Assembly: GCA_001899315.1 (NCBI GenBank)
Contig: MOYA01000003.1
Span: 492,791-530,801 of the forward strand
DNA from: Candidatus Obscuribacter phosphatis
GTDB lineage: Bacteria; Cyanobacteriota; Vampirovibrionia; Obscuribacterales; Obscuribacteraceae
Direction of reading: 5' to 3'
Length of the DNA: 38,011 nucleotides
The translations under genes were made by a program, and so were the position numbers. Positions 32,000 to 38,011 of the stretch are shown here, piece by piece (the stretch's first letter is position 1; the number at the start of each line of letters is the position of its first letter). The notes beneath the pieces are model-generated. The model made no database searches. It was not told the DNA's origin and was given only the letters and a program-made list of their open reading frames with translations.

Positions 32000-33202
32000 G
32001 TGATACGACCAATAACAGCGAAAATGAGTCCCAGAGAAGAACTATTCCCAGGTCTACGCAGTAAATATTACTTCAATTATGGCGGCCAAGGCGTCATGAG
32101 TGAAAGTACTCTTGGCGCGATTATTGACGCTTACCGTTTTGTTCAAAGCGAAGGACCTTTCTCGACGAGCATGGTGGGATGGATTAGAGACCAACTCAAC
32201 GATACAAGGGCAAAGCTTGCCAATCGCTTTGGAGGCAAGGCTTTCTTATACGCTCTCACCCAAAATGTTACTGAAGCTTGCAATATTGCCCTCTGGGGGC
32301 TGAATTGGAAGCCCGGCGACGAAATTATGATTTCGGATGCCGAGCATCATGGAGTGCGCGATGCCGTGCATAACTTAGCTCAACGTTTCGAACTGACCGT
32401 GGCAGAGATTGCCCTTTCGAAACTGGATGGCAAGGCACTCGAAGCAGAAATGGCGCAGAAGCTGAACAAAGATGGGCGCACTCGCATCTTCGTTTTCAGC
32501 CATGTCCTATGGAATTCCGGCAAAGTGGTCGATCTGCCAACCATAGTTGAATTCTGCCGCAATAACAATGTCTTCACGCTGGTGGATGGCGCGCAGTCGG
32601 CAGGAGTTCTGCCACTAGATGTGGAGGCTAGCGCGGTTGATTTTTATGCCTTCACTGGACATAAGTGGCTCTGCGGGCCGGAAGGTACCGGTGCGCTCTA
32701 TATCTGCGAAGACCTCATTGATCAAATTCGACCGACCTATATGGGTTGGCGCCACCATCTGCAAGGTGCAGTCAAAGGTGCCGAAAAGTTTGAAATCGCC
32801 ACCTCCTCTTATCCTCTCTTGGCGGGGTTTAGAGAAGCACTCACCGTGCCGGAAAGACTGGCTGGAGATTCAGAGCGATACGAAAAAATAATCGCTCTGG
32901 CTAAGCAACTAAAAAACAGGCTGGAAGATAACCAATTTAAAGTAGTACCAGGTGCTGGTCAATCGGGTTTGCTGAGTTTCTATGTGCCGGACTACGCAGC
33001 AGAAGACAACCTGGACCCAGGCAAGATAACCAATTTAGACAATCTGGTCAAAACTCTTGAAGAAAGAAAGATCTATCTGCGCAGTATTCCAGAACCTAGA
33101 TGCCTGCGGGTCTCGCTCCACTATCTCAGCGAGCAAAGTGATATCGATTACTTGCTCAGCGAGCTGCAAACACTCTGCAAGAGCCAAGAATTGACTCTCT
33201 AG
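32000..33202 (+). CDS. Class V PLP enzyme, cyanobacterial cystine C-S lyase (C-DES) type
   Basis: 400 residues from the GTG at 32000 (AAGGA 4 nt upstream); an ATG at 32024 is the alternative. The start KYYFNYGGQGVMSE, then TQNVTEACNIALWGLNW and SDAEHHG, DGAQSAG (D196) and the PLP lysine in FTGHKWLCGPEGTG (K222), all closely resemble the cyanobacterial L-cysteine/cystine C-S lyase (Synechocystis slr2143). The mobile Cys loop that SufS and NifS need for persulfide transfer is not seen near the C-terminus (IPEPRCLRVSLHYLSE). A cysteine desulfurase role is thus less likely. C-DES cleaves cystine to cysteine persulfide, pyruvate and ammonia. Confidence 0.82.
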   Translation: MIRPITAKMSPREELFPGLRSKYYFNYGGQGVMSESTLGAIIDAYRFVQSEGPFSTSMVGWIRDQLNDTRAKLANRFGGKAFLYALTQNVTEACNIALWGLNWKPGDEIMISDAEHHGVRDAVHNLAQRFELTVAEIALSKLDGKALEAEMAQKLNKDGRTRIFVFSHVLWNSGKVVDLPTIVEFCRNNNVFTLVDGAQSAGVLPLDVEASAVDFYAFTGHKWLCGPEGTGALYICEDLIDQIRPTYMGWRHHLQGAVKGAEKFEIATSSYPLLAGFREALTVPERLAGDSERYEKIIALAKQLKNRLEDNQFKVVPGAGQSGLLSFYVPDYAAEDNLDPGKITNLDNLVKTLEERKIYLRSIPEPRCLRVSLHYLSEQSDIDYLLSELQTLCKSQELTL

Positions 33203-33257
33203 TTTCTCAAAAGAGCACAAGCAAGAACGAAAGAATCAGTTTCACTGCTCAACTAGA

Positions 33258-33386
33258 ATCTTATCTGAAATCTTTGTCTTAAATCTTTGTCTGAAATCTT
33301 TATCTGGCATCTTTGTCTGAAATCTTTATCTGGCATCTTTATCTGAAGTCTTTATCTGGCGTCTTTGTCTGAAATCTTCTATTGAG
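33258..33386. repeat. 13-bp tandem repeat, about ten units
   Basis: TCTTT(A/G)TCTG(A/G)(A/C)A units begin at 33259, 33271, 33284, 33297, 33310, 33323, 33336, 33349, 33362 and 33375. The period is 13 bp after the first step of 12. Two unit types (…TCTGAAA and …TCTGGCA) partly alternate. The array occupies most of the 221-bp gap between the convergent C-DES-like gene and the gene ending at 33424. The period is not a multiple of three, so it is not coding. Confidence 0.92.
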
Positions 33387-33423
33387 GCTCTATCAAGAAT
33401 CTATACGAACCTCTAGCAAGCAT

Positions 33424-33891
33424 TTATTTTGCCACAGCGCGGCTCTCGTCGGCAGGCAATTCAAAAACAGCCAAACCATCGATATTGACCTGGTTGGCTT
33501 GCCAACGCAGGGGCGGCACTTTGTCTACATTACTGATGGGCACTTGATCTAGTGGGCGCCCGTCCCGTGTCACAAGTCGCAGTTTACCCGGTCCGCCACC
33601 TTGGGCGGGTCCGGCAAAGAGCTTGGGATAAGCCAATACTTGTACGGTATAGCGACCGTCCGGGCTTTCGTACTTTTTTATGCAGGCAGCCTGATAATCA
33701 AATACTATGCCGCCAATCATGACGACAAACAGGCATACACCCAGCACGAGCAGTACGATTTTGCCCGGTCCGACGCTAACTTTTGTACTTTGAGGGAGGT
33801 CTTGCGCTGATTCTTGAGAGAGCTCTTGGTTCTCACTAGCTGGCACTGCCGGCGATGCCGGTTCGTCTTTCGACTGATCGTGACTGGACAC
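33424..33891 (-). CDS. Single-pass membrane protein, unknown function
   Basis: 155 residues from a GTG with GAGGT 7 nt upstream. An acidic, Ser/Gln-rich N-terminus (about 1-40) probably lies in the cytoplasm. One membrane helix (KIVLLVLGVCLFVVMIGGIVF, about 44-64) follows, then an outer domain of about 90 residues with likely beta strands (GRYTVQVLAYPKLFAG, GKLRLVTRDG). The family is not recognised. Confidence 0.65.
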   Translation of the reverse strand: MSSHDQSKDEPASPAVPASENQELSQESAQDLPQSTKVSVGPGKIVLLVLGVCLFVVMIGGIVFDYQAACIKKYESPDGRYTVQVLAYPKLFAGPAQGGGPGKLRLVTRDGRPLDQVPISNVDKVPPLRWQANQVNIDGLAVFELPADESRAVAK

Positions 33892-33999
33892 CTTCTACCT
33901 CAAGAGAGTTGACGCCGAATTCTGAACTACATCTCTGAATATATCAGGACGCTGCCGCAGTGTCTCGCGTCGAGGTGCACAAGTACGATTACTTTGATT

Positions 34000-34320
34000 T
34001 TAGTGATTATATAAAACCGACTCTTTGTAGAGCACATCATCTTGGAAAAGCCAGTCATTACTCTTCCGCAAGAGGGCAATATCTCTAAAATCGCTGTCCG
34101 GGAATACCCGCTGTTCTACGGCCAGCCTAGGCACCCTGCCGCTTCTAAATCTATTGTCGTTATTCATTTTCTCGATGCGCTGCAAGACTTCCAGTCTTTC
34201 CTGCGCATTATTCAGTCGATTCAAAAACCGCGTAAGCGCGCTCATATTGCCGCTTTCCACTGACTCAGTCAGCTCACGAATTCTGTCATCACTAACCCGA
34301 GAGAGTTTTGCATCTGCCAT
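34000..34320 (-). CDS. Small soluble protein, unknown function
   Basis: 106 residues from the ATG at 34320, which has GGAGGG 7 nt upstream; an ATG five codons earlier lies within that site's context and is less likely. It is helical and charged: SDDRIRELTESVESGNMSAL, FLNRLNNAQERLEVLQRIEK, then a short C-terminal part rich in Asp/Arg and aromatic residues (FRDIALLRKSNDWLFQDD). No membrane segment is present. The family is not recognised. Confidence 0.6.
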   Translation of the reverse strand: MADAKLSRVSDDRIRELTESVESGNMSALTRFLNRLNNAQERLEVLQRIEKMNNDNRFRSGRVPRLAVEQRVFPDSDFRDIALLRKSNDWLFQDDVLYKESVLYNH

Positions 34321-34651
34321 TGGGAAACCCTCCATTCCGCCATCTACAAGCCCATAGTACGCTCTTGTAATAAGTCTTCAAGTGGTAAAAATACTAATGA
34401 AGCCTGAAAAGCAAATCACCGCTTGAAAATCAATTTTTAGCGAATAAATTAGTGTTAAATCTGACTGTTTTTGAAAGGAAAAAGAATCGAACTCGATCAG
34501 GCTAAAGCCGCTAAATAAGCCAGTTATACGAGCATTAAAGCAAGCCGGAAAGAGCACTTGACAGCGTCAATGCTTACAGGCGATGGCTTTCCAGATTTAG
34601 AACCTTCTCTAAATCAATTTGCGCTAGCAAACGGCTCAGATCAAGTTCTTT
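34321..34651. other. Intergenic region, AT-rich, no supported gene
   Basis: About 330 bp between two minus-strand genes. It holds a perfect 8-bp hairpin (34594-34615) and a short palindrome TTGAC-AGC-GTCAA (34558-34570). A plus-strand frame at 34558-34857 exists but lies mostly over the gene on the other strand, so I do not call it. The promoter of the gene at 34000-34320 should be in the first part. Confidence 0.5.
34594..34615 (-). repeat. Perfect 8-bp hairpin downstream of the 34652-35398 gene
   Basis: GATTTAGA, 6-nt loop ACCTTC, TCTAAATC. It lies 36 bp after the stop of the minus-strand membrane protein gene, where a 3' hairpin would be expected, but no T-run follows. It could stabilise the message end or be a protein site. 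Confidence 0.45.
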
Positions 34652-35398
34652 CTACAATCTTCCATTCAGTTCTTTTAGCCGCAAAGCCAGTGGTTCAATT
34701 TCTTCTTTTCTTTCCAATTGGCGAAAAAGATTCATTTGGCTCTTCAGCGCTTGGCTCAAAACATTCCGAGCCTGCCCATCTATACCGCGAGGCAAAGCAG
34801 CTTGCTCAGCCTGCAAAATCTTCACTCGCGCAAGCACGGCTTCAGCTAGTTCTATAGACTCGCTTTGGGCCTGCTCGGCAAGACTGGGCTTAGCATGGGC
34901 ACGATAAATCTCGCCCAAACTATTGAGTGCCCGCGCCAGAACTAGAGTTGCTGCCAGATCTTTGCCCGCGCATCGGCGCCGGGCTGAACGAGCCGAGGCC
35001 CTAGCGCAAGCCTCCGCCAAGCTATCCAATTTCATGCGCGAATCTAAAATTGTGCAGGTGGCCTCCAAATTAGCACAAGCAGCAGAGGCATCGCCCGGAC
35101 TAAGCTTGTCACCTTCAACTTCAGACAATTTTGCTAAATGCTGGTCAGAGCCCAAGTCGGCAAGATAAGAAAGCAAATACAATGAGCCAGCACCATTATC
35201 CTGACTCCATTGCGGCACCACCGGCAGTGCAGCAGTCTGCACCAGGGTGGCGGCTTCTAGATAGTTAGTCTTCTTGATTTGTTCGTCAATTTCTTTGGCT
35301 AAATTATAGTAATGCCCATAGAGAAAAACAGCGCCCCCGACTAGCGCCACCAGAAGTAGTACCACCGCCAAGTGAAACTTCCATCTCGCCGCTTTCAA
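34652..35398 (-). CDS. Membrane-anchored helical protein, coupled to the J-like gene
   Basis: 248 residues from a TTG at 35398. The choice is supported by GGAGG 5 nt upstream and by the TTGA overlap with the previous gene's stop. Residues 9-28 are a membrane helix (LAVVLLLVALVGGAVFLYGHY). The rest is helical with TPR-like features (AATLVLARALNSLGEIYRAHAKPSLAEQAQSESI), likely outside the cytoplasm. It is translated from the same message as the membrane J-like protein, suggesting a membrane complex of the two; function unknown. Confidence 0.75.
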   Translation of the reverse strand: MKAARWKFHLAVVLLLVALVGGAVFLYGHYYNLAKEIDEQIKKTNYLEAATLVQTAALPVVPQWSQDNGAGSLYLLSYLADLGSDQHLAKLSEVEGDKLSPGDASAACANLEATCTILDSRMKLDSLAEACARASARSARRRCAGKDLAATLVLARALNSLGEIYRAHAKPSLAEQAQSESIELAEAVLARVKILQAEQAALPRGIDGQARNVLSQALKSQMNLFRQLERKEEIEPLALRLKELNGRL

Positions 35399-36618
35399 TT
35401 GCGCCTCCGTTCATGTCTATTTAGCAATTCCAAAGCCTTAACATTCTCACCGCCATCACCGCCTGTCGAGATAGCCTCAAGCACACGGCGTGCCTCTTTT
35501 AGCGAGGCACGGTCTGCATCCAACTGGCGCAGACGTTCGGCGCGAAAGTCATTTAGCTGACGCAGACGGAAAGGCGTATTTCCCTGGCGGCTTATCTCGT
35601 TATCCAACTCAGCGACATTGTCCTCATTCTTCTTCACTGCTTTCTCAAAGCGGTCGACAGCCGACTTAGCCTTGATTCGCTCCAAATTATTCTGACCATC
35701 TGATTGACCATCTGATTGACCATCTGATTGACCATCTGATTGCCCATCTAATGAGCCAAGTGAGGGCTGGTCTCGAGGCGAAAGACTTTGCACCGGTTGC
35801 TTTGCAGGGTTAGCGACAGTAGCATCGCCTGTAGCGTCAAATGTAGCATCGACAGGAACACTAGTATTGGCAGATTCACTCTTATTAGTAGATTCACTCT
35901 TATTAGCAGGTTCACTCGTATTAGTAAATTCACTCGCATTCACAGGCACTGGCGGGCGTGTCGGCGAGGGCAGAGACATTTCAATGGGCTTAGGGGCGCG
36001 TGCAAAGAGTATGCGTAGCGAACCCCCAACAAGAATAATCACGACGAAGAAAGCTAGAACATTCACTGCCACTTTGTTTTCTGCCGATAGGCGGCTGTAG
36101 AATCGGCTCACCTTTCCGGCTTTGCCCGGCTCAGTGCCAGAGTTGTTATATCCAGAATTCTCAGCACTATGACGTTGACTCTGGCTAGCCTGACGTTGAC
36201 TCTGGCTAGCCTGACTCTGACTTGTCTGACTCTGACTCTGGTTTGTCTGACTCTGACTCTGGTTTGTCTGACTCTGACTTGTCTGACTTTGGCTCGCATT
36301 AGTCTTGCTCGATTTAGCCTGGCTGCCATAGGTCTTATCACTTGCAGCCGCGCCCGCAGCGCTGCCCTCGCTGAGGGGCTTGCACAAGCAACCGGCGCCG
36401 CCGTGGTGTTCATTACTTTGATAGTGCTCTTTGAGAACGTCGCGAGCATGGTTAAAGCGCGCCATTTCTTTATCGGCGATCTGACGGTCTTCGACCCGAG
36501 CCTTGTCCGAATGCCAGAAACGCACCAAAACTTTATGGCGGGCGACAATCTCTTCCCAGCTGGCGCCAGGTTCTAAGTCTATAGCGGCAAGTGCCTTATG
36601 AATATGATTAGGCTGCAC
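35395..36618 (-). CDS. J-domain-like membrane protein with low-complexity linkers
   Basis: 407 residues from a GTG. Residues 6-66 look like a DnaJ J domain (ALAAIDLEPGASWEEIVARH, FNHARDVLKEHY), but the HPD tripeptide needed to stimulate Hsp70 reads HSD (36-38). A Ser-Gln repeat (about 104-150), a membrane helix (NKVAVNVLAFFVVIILVGGSL, about 181-201), Asn/Ser/Glu and DGQS repeats, and a coiled coil to the end follow. The start codon context is modest, and its first codons overlap an upstream ATG of the divergent TPR gene. The next gene starts within its stop codon. Confidence 0.7.
   Translation of the reverse strand: MQPNHIHKALAAIDLEPGASWEEIVARHKVLVRFWHSDKARVEDRQIADKEMARFNHARDVLKEHYQSNEHHGGAGCLCKPLSEGSAAGAAASDKTYGSQAKSSKTNASQSQTSQSQTNQSQSQTNQSQSQTSQSQASQSQRQASQSQRHSAENSGYNNSGTEPGKAGKVSRFYSRLSAENKVAVNVLAFFVVIILVGGSLRILFARAPKPIEMSLPSPTRPPVPVNASEFTNTSEPANKSESTNKSESANTSVPVDATFDATGDATVANPAKQPVQSLSPRDQPSLGSLDGQSDGQSDGQSDGQSDGQNNLERIKAKSAVDRFEKAVKKNEDNVAELDNEISRQGNTPFRLRQLNDFRAERLRQLDADRASLKEARRVLEAISTGGDGGENVKALELLNRHERRRN
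35694..35753. repeat. 12-bp coding tandem repeat, five units (DGQS)
   Basis: GACCATCTGATT units start at 35694, 35706, 35718 and 35730, with a variant at 35742. On the minus strand they encode Asp-Gly-Gln-Ser repeats in the outer part of the J-like protein. Confidence 0.93.
36170..36300. repeat. 6/15/21-bp coding tandem repeat (Ser-Gln rich)
   Basis: Nested units of CTGACTCTGACT and CTGGCTAGC or CTGGTTTGT type, giving 21-bp and 15-bp steps. On the minus strand they encode SQSQTNQ and SQSQASQ repeats between the J-like region and the membrane helix. Confidence 0.9.
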
Positions 36619-36699
36619 AACCTCGAACTCAATAGAAACCTAACAAGCGGGTACAAACTATTTGTTCCAGGCAGTATTTTAGCAGGGGTAAAGAACAAA

Positions 36700-37929
36700 T
36701 TGGAAAAGCGATTCCCAAGAAAACAAGCACCGGTGAGGCTCCTCAGACTTTCCACCCTGCTTGCTTTTCTATCTGTTGCCGGGCCACCAGCTATCGTGCA
36801 GGGTAAAGAGCCCGAACTGAACTTTTCAGCCAAAGACCAGCAAACCCTGCAAAAAGACATGGTCGAATTCGAAAAGAAACTCTATTCGCCTTACTTTGCA
36901 GAAGGGGCTAACGGCATGAGCAAAAGCACAGCCGACAAAGCTTATGGCGAAGGGGGAAAACTCATGGCAGCCGGGCAATACAAACTGGCTCTAGCCCAGT
37001 TTGACAAAGCGGCGGAAAGATACAAAAGCAAAGAAGAAAGAGCACTATATAAAAACAAGGATTTCCTCAACTTCCGAATATCAAGGGTTTATTTAGCCAG
37101 AGCCCTGGCGCAGCTTAAGCTAAACAAAGGCGAAGAAGCCGAAGCCGATATCACCGATGCCATCACATTTTGTCCCGACTATGCCATGCCCTACAAAATA
37201 CGAGCAGGTCTCAGCAAAGCCAAAGGCGATCGCAAGGGCTATCTCGACGACCTGGCTAAGGCTTCAAGCCTTAGACCAGTTCCGCCCTTCCTCGAAAAAG
37301 ATATGGGCAAACTGGGCATGGAAGGACGACTAAGCATCAGCAAAGACTCCACCGAACTGCTTCAAAGGAAGCTGCATTCGTTCTGGGAAGAGCGCGCCAA
37401 GCGCTATTACAAAGAAGGCAGCGCCGGTGCCAAGAAGAGCAAAGCCCTCGAATATTACGAAAAGGGTCGTGCCACCAGAGACGAAGGGCTTTTCGACCGA
37501 GCCCTCGCCCAGTTCGACAAAGCCATTGCCGAATACAAGAAACCGGCTGAGCGAGCCCTTTTCACCAGTGACAAGTATTACAAAAACAGCATTGCTAAGT
37601 GCTATCAAAATCGAGCCTACTGCTTGCTCAATTTGCAAAAATTCGAACCAGCAATTAAGGACCTCAATGAAGCCATTAAGCTAGAGCCTGAAGTGCAAGA
37701 AAATTATATCAATCGCGGTAAGGCTTATGAACACCTAGGCAAGAAAAGCGAAGCCGAGAAAGACTTTGAAAAGGCAAAGACGCTCAAACCCTCAGAGCTT
37801 GAATGGTCGCATCCGCACCGAGAGCGCGGCGATAGAAGGCATGAAAGCGGCATGAACCCAAGCGGTATGAACCAAAGAGATATCACAGGTAAGGGCGCCC
37901 AAGCCGGTGCAGGAAAGAGCGCCGACTAA
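36700..37929 (+). CDS. Exported TPR protein
   Basis: 409 residues from a TTG at 36700. The longest frame starts at an ATG at 36598 (443 residues), but that start lies inside the divergent J-like gene and would put 34 extra residues before a normal signal peptide (KRFPRKQAPVRLLRLSTLLAFLSVAGPPAIVQG). The TTG lacks a strong ribosome site, so the start remains open. TPR repeats occupy about 80-190 (EGGKLMAAGQYKLALAQFDK) and 255-375 (RATRDEGLFDRALAQFDKAI, YINRGKAYEHLGKKSEAEKD). The two halves resemble each other, pointing to an internal duplication. The Gly/Met/Asn-rich tail is probably disordered. Confidence 0.85.
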   Translation: MEKRFPRKQAPVRLLRLSTLLAFLSVAGPPAIVQGKEPELNFSAKDQQTLQKDMVEFEKKLYSPYFAEGANGMSKSTADKAYGEGGKLMAAGQYKLALAQFDKAAERYKSKEERALYKNKDFLNFRISRVYLARALAQLKLNKGEEAEADITDAITFCPDYAMPYKIRAGLSKAKGDRKGYLDDLAKASSLRPVPPFLEKDMGKLGMEGRLSISKDSTELLQRKLHSFWEERAKRYYKEGSAGAKKSKALEYYEKGRATRDEGLFDRALAQFDKAIAEYKKPAERALFTSDKYYKNSIAKCYQNRAYCLLNLQKFEPAIKDLNEAIKLEPEVQENYINRGKAYEHLGKKSEAEKDFEKAKTLKPSELEWSHPHRERGDRRHESGMNPSGMNQRDITGKGAQAGAGKSAD

Positions 37930-37948
37930 GGGCAACAACCAATTTAGA

Positions 37949-38011
37949 GCATCTGTTTCTCTTGCATCTGCTTCTCTTGCATCCAGCTTGTCTTGCAGCT
38001 CTGCTTGTCTT
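37949..38011. repeat. 15-16 bp tandem repeat at right window edge
   Basis: GCATCTGTTTCTCTT-like units start at 37949, 37964, 37979 and 37995, drifting from 15 to 16 bp, and run to the end of the window. The repeat follows the stop of the TPR gene by about 20 bp. Confidence 0.8.

Noticed and set aside
32000-33202. SufS/NifS cysteine desulfurase
   Set aside because: The fold and PLP lysine fit, but the C-terminal Cys loop needed for sulfur transfer is not seen. The N-terminal half resembles cyanobacterial C-DES much more closely.
33258-33386. CRISPR array
   Set aside because: The units are 13 bp and contiguous, with no spacers between repeats and no cas genes in the window. The same holds for the 19-bp, 29-bp and 46-bp arrays.
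34558-34857. Plus-strand 99-residue frame
   Set aside because: Most of it lies antisense to a better-supported gene with a membrane helix and a strong coupled start. Its composition mirrors that gene.
36169-36576. Plus-strand frame of Leu/Thr repeats (TLTLASLTLT)
   Set aside because: It is the reverse-strand reading of the Ser-Gln coding repeat in the J-like protein and has no independent support.

Overview
The window (38,011 bp, moderate GC) reads as ordinary chromosome from a bacterium of the cyanobacterial side of the tree. The most likely source is a non-photosynthetic relative of the Obscuribacterales/Vampirovibrionia (Melainabacteria) kind. The basis is content, not a search. A class V PLP enzyme closely resembles the cyanobacterial cystine C-S lyase (C-DES) type. 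There are many secreted TPR proteins, a membrane Ser/Thr kinase, MshEN-like modular proteins without an ATPase, and many low-complexity tandem repeats inside and between genes. No rRNA, tRNA, CRISPR array, complete insertion sequence or prophage was recognised.

Layout. Left edge to 5.4 kb: the 3' part of an MshEN-like modular protein; a MarR regulator overlapping a pirin gene, with a palindromic candidate operator; a divergent D-threonine aldolase-type PLP enzyme; and a protein combining an IS1595-type zinc ribbon with a DprA-like winged helix. 5.6-10.9 kb: a DUF4286 protein, a large HELVH putative metalloprotease, a membrane-anchored unknown, an LRV-repeat protein with a clear terminator, and an unknown 316-residue protein. 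11-15.1 kb: three closely spaced genes (TPR/coiled coil, PDZ-vWA, TPR), all apparently exported. 15.2-19.9 kb: an EF-hand protein and a secreted PHB-depolymerase-like esterase, divergent from a secreted unknown and a Ser/Thr kinase with a transmembrane segment and a leucine-rich outer part.

19.9-26.7 kb: a small membrane protein, three TadE/TadG-like pseudopilin genes, a secreted TPR protein and a prolyl-oligopeptidase-like S9 peptidase with an N-terminal helical region. 26.7-30.3 kb: a large protein with four MshEN-like modules and TPRs, paralogous to the left-edge gene, divergent from an orphan AbiEi/DUF6088-like antitoxin; a strong hairpin lies between them. 30.4-38 kb: a GNAT acetyltransferase, a four-helix membrane protein, a 30-codon small ORF abutting the C-DES-like gene, small unknowns, a translationally coupled pair (membrane J-like protein and membrane helical protein), and a secreted TPR protein.

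The common theme is the cell envelope: exported TPR, vWA, PDZ, hydrolase and pseudopilin proteins plus sensory or scaffold proteins (kinase, MshEN-like). A second theme is tandem-repeat expansion with periods from 7 to 46 bp. It occurs between genes and, with periods divisible by three, inside coding regions, including an in-frame insertion within the catalytic domain of the S9 peptidase. Several starts were moved downstream of the longest ORF because a clear Shine-Dalgarno or signal peptide decides them.
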